Notes: generated by a model from the letters alone, not told the origin. DNA of 38,083 bases from Mycolicibacterium houstonense (GCF_900078665.2 NZ_LT546208.1:602243-640325); one strand, 5' to 3'. Numbered from the stretch's first letter, positions 25,469-36,528 are shown. Numbers and translations: made by a program.

Positions 25469-26280
25469 CCGATGGCTGGCTGGCGGGAAAGACAGTGGTG
25501 GTCACCGGCGGCGGCACCGGAATCGGCCGGGCGGTCGTCGACCGGTTCGTGGCCGAAGGCGCACGGGTTTCGGTGCTCGACCGCGACGGCGATGCGGTCA
25601 CCGAACTCCGTGCGCAACATAACGTGTGGGCCACCGAGGGTGATGTGCGACGGTACGGCGATCACCAGCGATGTGTCGCAGAGACGGTGCGCGAGTTCGG
25701 TGGCGTCGATGTGCTCGTCACGGTCGCGGGCATCTTCGACTACTTCGCATCACTGGAAAGCCTGCAGGAGGACAGCCTCGATGCGGCGTTCAGCGAGATG
25801 TTCGACGTGAACGTCAAAGGGACGCTGCTGGCGGTGAAAGCCGCGTTGCCCGAACTCAGGAAGGCGCACGGCAATGTCGTCCTGACCATCTCCAACGCCG
25901 GTTATCTGCCGGGCGGCGGCGGCCCGCTCTACACCGGATCGAAGTTCGCCGTGCGTGGCCTGCTGGCGCAGCTGTCCTTCGAGCTGGCGCCGGATATCCG
26001 GGTGAACGCCGTGGCACCGGGCGGTACCGTCACCGCGCTGCGCGGCCTGGAGGCGACAGCCACCGGAGAACAGCGTCTGACCGACATGCCGGACCTGCCG
26101 ACGCTGATCCGCCGCACCAACCCACTGCAGGTCGCGTCCGAACCCGCCGACCACGCCTGGGCCTATGTGTACCTCGCCTGCAAGGAACGCACGAAGTCGG
26201 TCACCGGCTGCGTGATCAACTCCGACGGCGGCCTGCACAGCCGCGGCCTGGTTCCGCTTGGCGGGGAACTGATCTCCTGA
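25465..26280 (+). CDS. cis-Dihydrodiol dehydrogenase (SDR, BphB-like)
   Basis: 271 residues. The NAD motif is TGGGTGIG (14-21). The catalytic triad is Ser143, Tyr156 and Lys160, in ISNAGYLPGGGGPLYTGSK, which closely resembles the biphenyl dihydrodiol dehydrogenase signature. It rearomatises the cis-dihydrodiol to a catechol with NAD. The ATG overlaps the stop of the 85-residue gene. It is the only dihydrodiol dehydrogenase in the window, so it may serve both Rieske systems. Confidence 0.94.
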   Translation: MTDGWLAGKTVVVTGGGTGIGRAVVDRFVAEGARVSVLDRDGDAVTELRAQHNVWATEGDVRRYGDHQRCVAETVREFGGVDVLVTVAGIFDYFASLESLQEDSLDAAFSEMFDVNVKGTLLAVKAALPELRKAHGNVVLTISNAGYLPGGGGPLYTGSKFAVRGLLAQLSFELAPDIRVNAVAPGGTVTALRGLEATATGEQRLTDMPDLPTLIRRTNPLQVASEPADHAWAYVYLACKERTKSVTGCVINSDGGLHSRGLVPLGGELIS

Positions 26281-26354
26281 ATCGGCTCTCCCGGTGTGCG
26301 CCCGGAGACGCGCTCTGATAGAGTCGGGTTTCCGCGCGTACGCCGCGGCCTCGA

Positions 26355-26369
26355 GTCGGTGTCACCGAC
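26355..26369. promoter_or_regulatory. Perfect 15-bp palindrome GTCGGTG-T-CACCGAC
   Basis: It lies in the 215-base gap after the SDR gene and 126 bases before the NTF2-like gene. Arms are 7 bp with a one-base centre. This is too tight for a good hairpin, so an operator (for instance for the LysR protein two genes on) is more likely than a terminator. Confidence 0.35.
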
Positions 26370-26495
26370 CGCTATCGCGCGAATCCCCCTCATTTATCTC
26401 GCCTTTCATACGTGGCCGGATGCTGTCATCCGTGCCCGGTGGCAGAGATGCGCTCAGCGCACACCAATTGCGGTACACCACAGGAGAATCAGAAG

Positions 26496-26945
26496 TTGGC
26501 TCACTATCTTGTCAATGACCCCGAAGCCGTTGCCGAGGTGCTCGCCCAGTACCCCAGGATGAAGGAGGCGATCGTCACCCGCGACCACGCGGCACTGGTG
26601 GATCTGCACGATGCCGAGTTTCTGGGCACCGAGCTTCCCGGGCACCTGATCACGGCCGAAGAGCACATCCAGACCACGATGAACTCACGCGACCTTGAGA
26701 TGGAGTACTTCGATCTGCAGGTCAAGACATTCGGCGATATCGCACTCTGCTGGGGCAAACAATCGCTGAAGGGAACACTGGACGGGACCGACCCTGGCAC
26801 CTCACCGGCCGTCGCCGACAAGGTCAGCGACGGCGTGTTCTGGTCGATGCTGGTTGTCTGGCGACGTACCAACGGCCGTTGGCGCCTGCTGTCCTATCAG
26901 GTGACGCCCTTGTCCGAGGTCCCGCCGGCATCGGGCCCGCGCTAG
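26496..26945 (+). CDS. NTF2-like (SnoaL/DUF4440-type) protein
   Basis: 149 residues from TTG 26496, chosen for AGGAG about nine bases upstream; an ATG start at 26412 would add 28 unlikely residues. It shows the NTF2-like layout: an N-terminal helix pair (AVAEVLAQYPRMKEAIVTRDHAALVDLHDAEF) and a beta-sheet ending in FWSMLVVWRRTNGRWRLLSYQVTPL. Such proteins are small enzymes (isomerases, dehydratases) or binding proteins. It is followed after 11 bases by the LysR gene, so the two probably share a transcript. Function unknown. Confidence 0.8.
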   Translation: MAHYLVNDPEAVAEVLAQYPRMKEAIVTRDHAALVDLHDAEFLGTELPGHLITAEEHIQTTMNSRDLEMEYFDLQVKTFGDIALCWGKQSLKGTLDGTDPGTSPAVADKVSDGVFWSMLVVWRRTNGRWRLLSYQVTPLSEVPPASGPR

Positions 26946-26956
26946 ATTTGGCCGAG

Positions 26957-27854
26957 ATGGACATTCACCAGTTGCAGTGCTTCGTCGCGGTGGCCGAGGA
27001 GGGCACCTTCACCGCGGCCGGATTGCGGCTGCATCTCGCGCAATCCGGGGTCAGCGCGCACATCAAGGCGCTCGAACGTGAGGTCGGGCAGCAACTGTTC
27101 GAGCGACATCCGCGCGCGGCCAAGCTGACCGCCGCCGGTGAGGCCCTCCTACCCCATGTGCGTGCGGCGATGGATGCGCTCGCGTCCGGACGCGCCGCGG
27201 TCGACGGCCTCACCGGTCTGTTGCACGGTCGGGTGGCCATCGGGACCATCACGTCGATCTCACCCCGTAGTGTCGACCTGCCACAGCTGTTGGCCTCATT
27301 TCATCGCAGGCACCCCGGTGTCGACCTGTCCCTGATCGAGGATGCCGCCTCCATGCTCACGCAGCGCATCACCGACGGACGGCTTGATGTGGCGTTCACG
27401 AGCCTCACCGATGCGACGACGCGTGGCATGCAGGTTCGTGAACTGCATCGGGAGGCGGTGATCGCCGTATTGCCGCCGTCGTCTGCGCTCGCCCGTCACG
27501 ACGAGGTATCGCTCGGCGAGCTGGCCGAGCATCCGTTGATCGCGCTACCGGAGGGTTCGGGGTTGCGGTGGCAACTCGACCGGGCCCTCGAGCGCGCGGC
27601 AGTGCGGGCGCGGATAGCCTTCGAGGCCAGTGACCCCGATGTGCTGGTGGCCCTGGTCGAGCAGGGGCTCGGCGCCGGCTTGGTACCGGAATCGGCACTG
27701 GCACAAAGCGATCGCCTGGTCGGGGTACGGGTGTCCGATCTGCCGCCCGGCCGGCTCGGGATCATCTGGCGCGATCGTCCGACGGTGAACCCCGCCGCGC
27801 AGGCGTTCGTCGAACATGCGACGACCATGTCGGCTCGTACTCGGCGCCGACAGC

Positions 27855-27862
<8 letters not shown>
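26957..27862 (+). CDS. LysR-family transcriptional regulator
   Basis: 301 residues. The N-terminal HTH is MDIHQLQCFVAVAEEGTFTAAGLRLHLAQSGVSAHIKALEREVG, then the periplasmic-binding-like effector domain with GRVAIGTITSISP, LDVAFTSL and ALVEQGLGAGLVPESAL. The ATG at 26957 begins exactly at the family N-terminus. It overlaps the end of ubiX by eight bases (convergent). It is not divergent from a target, unlike most LysR genes; targets may be the ubiD operon or the 26281-26495 region. Confidence 0.93.
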
Positions 27863-30407
<2,545 letters not shown>

Positions 30408-30508
30408 GTCTCAACCCCTTGCATCCGAATGTGTTTCGCGCATCGAGCCGTCGGACGGCCCGGTACTTCCACCTTGCGGCGACAACACCCATATGTCCAA
30501 TAGATAGT

Positions 30509-30561
30509 TCGGATATCCAGCATCCGATCGACAGATGCCAGTCGTTCCGGCTGCCGGACCG
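30509..30561. promoter_or_regulatory. Operator candidates in the ubiD/hydroxylase divergent region
   Basis: The 266-base gap contains TCGGAT-N7-ATCCGA (30509-30527), a perfect 6-bp inverted repeat. It also has CGTTCCGG-CTG-CCGGACCG (30543-30561), an 8-3-8 palindrome with one mismatch that fits the motif seen at 11050 and 13656. No convincing -35/-10 pair was identified by eye. Confidence 0.35.
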
Positions 30562-30673
30562 GCGGCATTGCTGCAGCCCACCAGCAATTCATACGGTCAT
30601 CACCGGAAAGCCGATGACCCGAAACCACAGCGGGCCACGACGAAGTCGCATCACCACCATTGGAGGACACGGA

Positions 30674-32149
30674 ATGGCGGCACGAACCGGCAAGGAGTAC
30701 ATCTCGGGGTTGCGTGACGGACGCGAGGTATGGATCGGCGGTCAACGCGTCTCCGATGTAACGGAATTCGAACCGTTCGCGGGTGCGGTGCAGTCAGTGG
30801 CGGGCCTGTACGACCTGCAGCACGACCACGCCGATGACTGCCTGTTCACGCATCCGGAGACGGGCGAACCGACCAACATCAGCCATCTCATCCCCCGCTC
30901 ACGAGAGGATATCGCGCGCCGTGGAACGGCTTTGGCGCACGCGGCCCGGTATTCGGTCGGATTGCTCGGCCGGTCGCCCGACTACGTCAACGTCTCCCTT
31001 GCCGGCCATGCCGGGCGGTCCGACGTCTGGTCACGCAACGGAAACGAAGAGGGCGCGGCCAATCTCGTGCGATTCCAGGCCGATCTGGCCCGCGACGATC
31101 TCGCGCTGACCCATGCGATCATCCGGCCGACCGTCGACAAGGGCATCGGCGACCTCGCCGCCGCCGACGGCCAGATGGCGCTGCACAAGGTCGCCGACAC
31201 CGCGGACGGCATCGTGGTACGCGGCGCGATGGTGCTCAGCACCCTCGCCCCGTTCTCGGACGAGGTCGCGGTCTACCCGGGCCAGCCGCTGCCCAAAGAC
31301 GCACACAAGTACGCGATCGCATTCTCCGCACCCATCGCCTCCCCCGGGCTCAGGCTCCTGTGCCGTGATGCGTTCTCGACCGACATGGCCCATTTCGACG
31401 CGCCCTTCTCGGGACGCTTCGACGAGCAGGATGCCTTCCTGATCTTCGACGATGTCGAAATCCCGCGCAGCCGGGTGTTCATCGACGGCAACACCGAGGT
31501 GTGGAACGCGGCCATGATGAACGGTTGGACCGCCAACATCATGCAGCAGACCACGATTCGCGCCGAGGCCAAGCTGCGCTTCGCCTACGAGCTGGTCAGC
31601 AGGTTCTGCAAGTCGATCAATGCGTCAGACCCGCGTACCAAGGAGTTGCTCGGCGAACTGTGGACGTACGCCGAGATGACCCGCGCGCTGCTGGTGGCCG
31701 CGGAGGCGGGTGCGCGAGAGTGGGGTAACGGCATCTGGTTCTGCGACGAGCGTCCGTTCCGGGCCTTGCGTCCGACGCTGCCACAGTGGTTCCCGAGGGT
31801 GAACGAGATCATCAAGCTGCTCGGCTCCCACAACCTGCTCGCCACCCCGTCCGAGGCCGCCTTCGACAATCCGGAACTACGCCCCCTGCTCGACAAGTAT
31901 CTGCAGGGCGCCAACCGGTTCGACGCCAAGGAACGGGTCCGGCTGTTCCGGGCCGCCTGGGATTTCGCCGGAACCGCACTGGGCGGGCGCAACGAACTGT
32001 ACGAGCGATTCTACCTCGGCTCGGCCGCGCGCTCCTATCAGCTCGACCATGACGTCGCCCAGTTCGAGATGTCGGAGTCACTGGTCGATCCCCTGCTGCG
32101 AATTGCCGAGGCCGCCGAAAAAGACGAACAGGCACCGGCTTTCATTTAG
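30674..32149 (+). CDS. FADH2-dependent aromatic hydroxylase, HpaB family
   Basis: 491 residues. Starts MAARTGKEYISGLRDGREVWIGGQRV, the standard opening of the 4-hydroxyphenylacetate 3-monooxygenase large subunit family. Then come FSDEVAVYPGQPLPKDAHKYAIAFSAP, FLIFDDVEIPRSRVFIDG, and a C-terminal helical domain (LLDKYLQGANRFDAKERVRLFRAAWDFAG). The protein uses reduced FAD and O2 to hydroxylate phenols; relatives act on phenol, chlorophenols or pyrrole carboxylates. ATG 30674 has GGAGG about eight bases upstream; the frame extends further up without a good site. No HpaC-type reductase lies next to it. Convergent with the TetR gene (5-base gap). Confidence 0.92.
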   Translation: MAARTGKEYISGLRDGREVWIGGQRVSDVTEFEPFAGAVQSVAGLYDLQHDHADDCLFTHPETGEPTNISHLIPRSREDIARRGTALAHAARYSVGLLGRSPDYVNVSLAGHAGRSDVWSRNGNEEGAANLVRFQADLARDDLALTHAIIRPTVDKGIGDLAAADGQMALHKVADTADGIVVRGAMVLSTLAPFSDEVAVYPGQPLPKDAHKYAIAFSAPIASPGLRLLCRDAFSTDMAHFDAPFSGRFDEQDAFLIFDDVEIPRSRVFIDGNTEVWNAAMMNGWTANIMQQTTIRAEAKLRFAYELVSRFCKSINASDPRTKELLGELWTYAEMTRALLVAAEAGAREWGNGIWFCDERPFRALRPTLPQWFPRVNEIIKLLGSHNLLATPSEAAFDNPELRPLLDKYLQGANRFDAKERVRLFRAAWDFAGTALGGRNELYERFYLGSAARSYQLDHDVAQFEMSESLVDPLLRIAEAAEKDEQAPAFI

Positions 32150-32154
32150 GACGA

Positions 32155-32739
32155 CTATTTCGGCGCGATCCCGGGCAGGACCAGGCGCACCACCCGCTGG
32201 GGCAGGTCCGCCGGGATCGGGTCGCCGATATGGCTCACATACAGGTGGACCAGACCGCCGAGCGTCAGCACCACCAGCTGTGCGTCGGTATCGGCGGCGA
32301 CCTCGCCGCGAGTGATCCCGCGGTTGATGATCTCTTCGGCAGCCGATAAGCGCTGTAACCAGAATTCGCGGCGGGCGGCCTCAACTTCGGGATCGGTGTC
32401 GGAGACCACGGTGCTGCGGATCATCGCCGTCCCCGCGCGGGTCTGGGCGAACCGGGCGAGATCGGCGGTGAAGGTCTCCAGATCAGATTCGACCGAGCCG
32501 GTGTCGGGTATCGGGATCTCCGCTGCGGTACGAGAGACCAACGCGTCGACCAGCAACCGCGACAGCGTCTTCCATCGCCGATACAGCGACGTCTCGTGAA
32601 CCCCGGCCGCTTCGGCGATGTCGGCGATACGGACGTTGTCGATCCCGACCGCCTCGATTCTGGCGATCGTGGCATCCAGGACCAGCGCCCGCAGCTTGGC
32701 GCCGCGCACCTGGCGGTCAGGATTCGGCCGATCAACCAT
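32155..32739 (-). CDS. aqdR: TetR-family repressor of the aqd-like module
   Basis: 194 residues. The N-terminal HTH is about residues 14-60 (ARIEAVGIDNVRIADIAEAAGVHETSLYRRWKTLSRLLVDAL). The C-terminal ligand domain ends LVHLYVSHIGDPIPADLPQRVVRLVLPG. It is divergent from the esterase-monooxygenase-dioxygenase genes, as aqdR is in the alkylquinolone-degrading clusters of Rhodococcus and Mycobacteroides. ATG 32739 is six bases from a GATAAT box (32746-32751, minus strand), so the mRNA may be leaderless. A 22-bp palindrome overlaps that box, suggesting self-repression. Confidence 0.85.
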   Translation of the reverse strand: MVDRPNPDRQVRGAKLRALVLDATIARIEAVGIDNVRIADIAEAAGVHETSLYRRWKTLSRLLVDALVSRTAAEIPIPDTGSVESDLETFTADLARFAQTRAGTAMIRSTVVSDTDPEVEAARREFWLQRLSAAEEIINRGITRGEVAADTDAQLVVLTLGGLVHLYVSHIGDPIPADLPQRVVRLVLPGIAPK

Positions 32740-32747
32740 GACCCCAT

Positions 32748-32769
32748 TATCGCAGTCCAACTTGCGATA
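32748..32769. promoter_or_regulatory. aqd operator 2
   Basis: Imperfect 22-bp palindrome: outer arms TATCGCA and TGCGATA, inner bases GTCCAACT. It is nearly identical to operator 1 and lies 48 bp away. It covers the likely -10 of aqdR and the -35 (TTGCGA) of the aqdA promoter, so one bound repressor would block both. Confidence 0.75.
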
Positions 32770-32790
32770 CGCGAACCCGCCGCCTACTCT
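32762..32790 (+). promoter_or_regulatory. Likely sigma-70-type promoter of aqdABC
   Basis: TTGCGA (32762-32767) and TACTCT (32785-32790) are separated by 17 bases. Transcription would start near 32797, inside operator 1. The -35 overlaps operator 2. Judged by eye only. Confidence 0.5.
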
Positions 32791-32795
32791 GGCAA

Positions 32796-32817
32796 TATCG
32801 CAAGTCAACTTGCGATA
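32796..32817. promoter_or_regulatory. aqd operator 1
   Basis: Perfect inverted repeat with 10-bp arms TATCGCAAGT and ACTTGCGATA around a 2-base centre (CA), ending 14 bases before the esterase ATG at 32832. Same sequence type as operator 2. Expected binding site of the TetR protein encoded divergently. Confidence 0.8.
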
Positions 32818-32831
32818 GAAGGTGGGAAGGT

Positions 32832-34166
32832 ATGCACGACGAGGTGCTGACCACGTCAGGCCAGTGGCGCGGCCGCCGGTCCGGCGATGTCGCGGTCTTC
32901 CGCGGAATTCGCTACGCGCAGGCTGACAGGTTCGGGCCGCCCCGGCCGGTCCCCTTGGCCGGCAGCATGTTCGATGCCACTGACCGTGGCCCGGCCGCAC
33001 CCCAACTGCCGTCGCGTCTGGAAGCGATCATGGGCGCACCGGCCCGGTACCGGCAGAGCCCGGATTGCTTGCGCGTCACGGTCACCGCGCCGGCCAGCGC
33101 CGAACCGGGCTCCCGGCCGGTCCTGGTCTGGTTGCACGGCGGGGCCTATCTGTCCGGCAGCGGCGAGTGGAATCTCTACGACGCCGAGCACCTGGTACGG
33201 CAAACCGACATTGTGGTCGTCGCCGTCAGCTACCGCGTCGGCGCCTTCGGCTATCTGCGCGCCGCCGGCGTTTCGCCGGGCAACCTGGGGCTGCTCGATC
33301 AGATCACCGCACTGGAGTGGGTACGCGACCACATCGCAGAGTTCGGCGGGGACCCGTCGCGGGTCACGGTCGCAGGCCAGTCCGCCGGCGCGCAATCCGT
33401 CGTCGCCATGCTCGGGATCGACCGTACTCGAACACTTTTCGACCAGGTCATCATCCAGAGCGCGCCGCTGGGCATCGCATTCCACAGTCCGGATCAGGCG
33501 CAGCGGGTGGCCGACGTCGTCCTCGGCGAACTCGGTACCGATCCCCGCGAGACGACCGACGCCGAGATTCTCGACGCGCAGGCCCGTGCCGCCCGTCGGC
33601 TGGCCGGGCGGCTCGGACTCAATTCGGCACCCCCGCTGCGACCGGTCAGCGGGATCACTCCCCTGCCCGACGAGCCGGAATGGCGGCAGGCCGTCATCGA
33701 GCGGGCCGCTGACCTACGGGTCCTGATCGGCACCACCGCCGACGAGATGGCGGCCTTCTACGGTCCGCACCCGTTCTTCTCGGCACTGCGCCGCGTTCCG
33801 GTGATCGGCAAGCCCCTCGCTCTGATCGCGCAGAAAGCAGTACAGGCCAAGGCCTTCGACAAACCGACAGACCAACTCGCCGATCTGCTCGCCGACGCCG
33901 GGGCGGGCGTGTACCGCTACCGCGTCGGATCGCTGCATCCCGCGAACCCCTTCGGCGCCTGCCACTGCATCGAACTCCCGCTGCTGTTCGGTGATGGCGA
34001 GGCCTGGAAGAACGCGCCCATGGTGTCGCCACTGACCGCCGGCGAGATCACCGCGATCGGCGCGCGCACCCGCGAACACTGGGGCCAGTTCGTCAGCACC
34101 GGCGAGATCTCCGGGGACTGGCGGATGCACCGACCCGGGTCCCGGCGCGTGCACGCACTGCCCTGA
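32832..34166 (+). CDS. aqdA: Type B carboxylesterase, probable N-acylanthranilate hydrolase
   Basis: 444 residues, carboxylesterase family alpha/beta hydrolase. Oxyanion hole LHGGAYLSGSGEWN (about 101-114); nucleophile Ser184 in TVAGQSAGAQSVVA; acid region GTTADEMAAF; catalytic His in FGACHCIELPLLFGD. In aqd clusters the first gene product hydrolyses the N-acylanthranilate left after ring cleavage to anthranilate and a fatty acid. That role is assigned here by position and family. ATG 32832 has GGAAGG close upstream. The monooxygenase gene follows after 27 bases. Confidence 0.82.
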   Translation: MHDEVLTTSGQWRGRRSGDVAVFRGIRYAQADRFGPPRPVPLAGSMFDATDRGPAAPQLPSRLEAIMGAPARYRQSPDCLRVTVTAPASAEPGSRPVLVWLHGGAYLSGSGEWNLYDAEHLVRQTDIVVVAVSYRVGAFGYLRAAGVSPGNLGLLDQITALEWVRDHIAEFGGDPSRVTVAGQSAGAQSVVAMLGIDRTRTLFDQVIIQSAPLGIAFHSPDQAQRVADVVLGELGTDPRETTDAEILDAQARAARRLAGRLGLNSAPPLRPVSGITPLPDEPEWRQAVIERAADLRVLIGTTADEMAAFYGPHPFFSALRRVPVIGKPLALIAQKAVQAKAFDKPTDQLADLLADAGAGVYRYRVGSLHPANPFGACHCIELPLLFGDGEAWKNAPMVSPLTAGEITAIGARTREHWGQFVSTGEISGDWRMHRPGSRRVHALP

Positions 34167-34193
34167 CCACCCAATCGACACAGAGAGGCCACC

Positions 34194-35327
34194 ATGAGCA
34201 ATGCCACCGTCATCGGCGGCGGCATCGGCGGATTGACCGCCGCCACCGCACTTGCCCGACGCGGCTGGACCGTCCGGTTGCACGAGCGCCAACCCGAGAT
34301 CCGCGCGGTGGGTGCCGGTATCTATGTCTGGGACAACGGCCTGCTCGCGCTCGAATCGATCGGAGCGTTCGACGAGGCCACCCACGGCGCGCACATCGGC
34401 CCGGCCGCCGAAGCCAGATCACACCGCGGAAAGACGTTGTACCGCATCGACATCAACGGCGACGGCCAGGCCAGGTGCTACACCCTGCTGCGAGAGGTAC
34501 TGATCCGCGCGTTGGTGAACGCCGCGCGCGACGCCGGCGTCGAACTCGTCACCGACTCGGTGGCCACGGCCGTCCACGCGAACGGGACAGTCGATTTCGA
34601 CGACGGACACACCGAGGTTGCCGATCTGGTGGTAGCCGCCGACGGCGTGCACTCACGGCTGCGCGACAGCCTCGACCTGGCCTACCGCCGGATCCGCATG
34701 ACACAGGGGGCGGCGCGGCTGATGATCCCGGCCTCGCCCGACTATCTGTCCGACGAGGATCGGGTGAAGCACCTCGAGTTCTTCCAGGGCCGGCGCCGGC
34801 TGCTGTACACGCCGTGCACCCCGGAGTGGGTCTACCTCGCCCTGGTCTGCGATGCGGGCGATCCGGCCATCGACGGATCGCGCGTGAACGTGGCGCAATG
34901 GCAACAGAGCTTCCCGATGCTGTCGGCGCTGCTCGACGCCACCGCCGACGTTCCGATCCGTTGGGACACCTTCGAATTCGTGCAGCTGTCGACGTGGTCA
35001 CGAGGCGCGGTCGCGTTCCTCGGCGATGCCGCGCACGCCCAACCGCCCTATCTGGGCCAGGGCGGCGGCACCGCCATGACCAACGCGATCGCGCTGGCCA
35101 CGGCGGTGAGCCGCCCCGGCAACGCGGTTCCCGGGGCGCTCAAGGCCTGGGAACGGCACACCCGCCCCGAGATCGAACGGACTCAGCGCACGTCGTACGG
35201 CATGCGGTTGCTCAATCACATCCCCGATGCCGTGCGGGTGCCGCTGCTGTCCACGGTCGGGCGCGTACCCGGCTTTTCCGACCTGCACCTGTCCACCGCC
35301 CGGCGGCAATCGGCCGCCACCGTCTAG
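34194..35327 (+). CDS. aqdB: FAD-dependent monooxygenase, probable 2-alkyl-4-quinolone 3-hydroxylase
   Basis: 377 residues, single-component flavoprotein hydroxylase (group A). Dinucleotide motif VIGGGIGGLTAATAL (6-20), the DG motif VAADGVHSRLRDSL, and the second FAD motif FLGDAAHAQPPYLGQGG. It has the salicylate/3-hydroxybenzoate hydroxylase fold. In aqd systems this enzyme hydroxylates the quinolone at C3 (HHQ to PQS), making the substrate of the next gene product. The assignment rests on family and the neighbouring dioxygenase. The dioxygenase start follows 15 bases after its stop. Confidence 0.85.
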   Translation: MSNATVIGGGIGGLTAATALARRGWTVRLHERQPEIRAVGAGIYVWDNGLLALESIGAFDEATHGAHIGPAAEARSHRGKTLYRIDINGDGQARCYTLLREVLIRALVNAARDAGVELVTDSVATAVHANGTVDFDDGHTEVADLVVAADGVHSRLRDSLDLAYRRIRMTQGAARLMIPASPDYLSDEDRVKHLEFFQGRRRLLYTPCTPEWVYLALVCDAGDPAIDGSRVNVAQWQQSFPMLSALLDATADVPIRWDTFEFVQLSTWSRGAVAFLGDAAHAQPPYLGQGGGTAMTNAIALATAVSRPGNAVPGALKAWERHTRPEIERTQRTSYGMRLLNHIPDAVRVPLLSTVGRVPGFSDLHLSTARRQSAATV

Positions 35328-35342
35328 ATGGAGGAGAACAGC

Positions 35343-36155
35343 ATGACCAACACGATGACCGTCAACGGCGTCCAGATCGCGTTCGTCGACGAGGGACTCG
35401 AGCCGGGACCGGTGATCGTCCCGCTCACCGGGTGGGCACACGACCACCGCGCCTTCGATCGGCTGGTCCCGCATCTCATTCCGAAACACCGTGTGGTCCG
35501 GGTGTGCTGGCGCGGCCATGGCCCCGACCGCACCCCGGTGGGCGACTTCGGGGTGGCCGAGCAGGTCGCCGACACCATCGCGCTGCTGGACGCGCTGGAG
35601 ATCGAGACGTTCGTTCCCGTCGCGCATGCGCACGGCGGCTGGGCCGCGCTGGACATCGCCGAGCAACTGGGTCCCGATCGGGTGCCGGCGGTGATGATCC
35701 TCGACCTGATCATGACGCCCGCACCGCCGGAGTTCGTCGCCGGTCTGCACGCGATCCAGCAGCGCGAGACGTGGTTGGCCGGCCGAGACGGACTCGTGCA
35801 GTCCTGGCTGGACGGCAGCGACAATCCCGCGGTCCGCTATCACATGCAGCATGAGGCCGGCGGTTTCGGTTTCGACATGTGGTCACGCGCCTGCCGCGTC
35901 ATCGAGAACGCCTACAACACCTGGGGGTCCCCGATGGGGCGGATGGAGAAGCTCACCCAGCCGCGCCCGATCCGGCATGTCTTCTCCCATCCGAAGGTGC
36001 CCGAGTACGACGCACTGCACGACGAGTTCTGCAGTCGTAACCCGTGGTTCAGCTACACCCGCCTGCCCGGCGAGACTCATTTCCCCGGAATCGAATTGCC
36101 CGAACACGTCGCCGCCGAGCTGTCCGATCTGCTCGGTGAATGCTCGTTGAGCTGA
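35343..36155 (+). CDS. aqdC: Cofactor-independent 3-hydroxy-4-quinolone 2,4-dioxygenase (HOD/AqdC family)
   Basis: 270 residues, alpha/beta-hydrolase fold dioxygenase. From memory of Arthrobacter HOD, the key positions align with a constant offset of five. LTGWAHDHR gives Trp31 and His33, HAHGGW gives His97, MILDLIM gives Asp121, SWLDG gives Trp155, and GETHFPGI gives the base His246 (HOD Trp36, His38, His102, Asp126, Trp160, His251). Long stretches such as RPIRHVFS and NPWFSY also match. The reaction opens the heteroring with O2, giving CO and an N-acylanthranilate, with no metal or flavin. The nucleophile-elbow Ser (HOD Ser101) is Ala96 here, which argues against hydrolase activity. Start set at ATG 35343 (GGAGGAG six bases upstream) instead of ATG 35328. 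Confidence 0.9.
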   Translation: MTNTMTVNGVQIAFVDEGLEPGPVIVPLTGWAHDHRAFDRLVPHLIPKHRVVRVCWRGHGPDRTPVGDFGVAEQVADTIALLDALEIETFVPVAHAHGGWAALDIAEQLGPDRVPAVMILDLIMTPAPPEFVAGLHAIQQRETWLAGRDGLVQSWLDGSDNPAVRYHMQHEAGGFGFDMWSRACRVIENAYNTWGSPMGRMEKLTQPRPIRHVFSHPKVPEYDALHDEFCSRNPWFSYTRLPGETHFPGIELPEHVAAELSDLLGECSLS

Positions 36156-36192
36156 ACCGGCTTACGTGACCGGTTGACGGCGTGCTTCCGTC
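36155..36192 (+). terminator. Possible weak terminator hairpins after aqdC
   Basis: AACCGG (36155-36160) pairs with CCGGTT (36170-36175) over a 9-base loop, and GACGG (36176-36180) with CCGTC (36188-36192) over a 7-base loop. Short stems and no T-run make this weak. Confidence 0.3.
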
Positions 36193-36193
36193 G

Positions 36194-36470
36194 TCAGCAC
36201 TTCACGTCGACATAGACGGTTTTGTTCGTGACCGTGGTGGTTAGATCGCCGCCGGTACACCGTGGTCGGTGTGTGAGTAGGTCTGTCCGAGGCGGACCGC
36301 GACGACCACACAGCCATCGGACGGCGAACTGCCCACCCGGCTCACGACGACCGTATATCCCTGGTCTCTCAGCTTTTTCACGATCAATTCCACTTCCGGC
36401 GGACCGCTCGGCGTCGCCCCGGCGGGCGCGGAGAATCCGAGCTGCTCCTTCGCCGTGAGGTCGGCACGAC
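36194..36470 (-). pseudogene. Decayed copy of the small secreted two-cysteine protein
   Basis: This stretch, most of the 373 bases between aqdC and the GntR gene, is a degenerate duplicate of the intact gene at 37283-37603. On the minus strand it reads GPPEVELIVKKLRDQGYTVV, later VRLGQTYSHTDHGVP, against GPSSVDQVVHQLKAQGYAVI and VRHGQTYSRTDHGVP in the intact copy. A one-base deletion after HTDHGVP shifts the frame; after it the ending TVTNKTVYVDVKC continues in the other frame up to the stop at 36194. The signal peptide is gone and no usable start codon lies upstream before an in-frame stop. Confidence 0.82.
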
Positions 36471-36528
36471 GCCCGCCCGATACTTCGGCAGCACTCGCTG
36501 ATCAGGCCAGATATCTCGCCTGCGCGCG

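Noticed and set aside
35343..36155. Reading the last aqd-like gene as an ordinary alpha/beta hydrolase
   Set aside because: The nucleophile Ser is absent and the HOD active-site positions align with a constant offset, including Trp31, His97, Asp121, Trp155 and His246.
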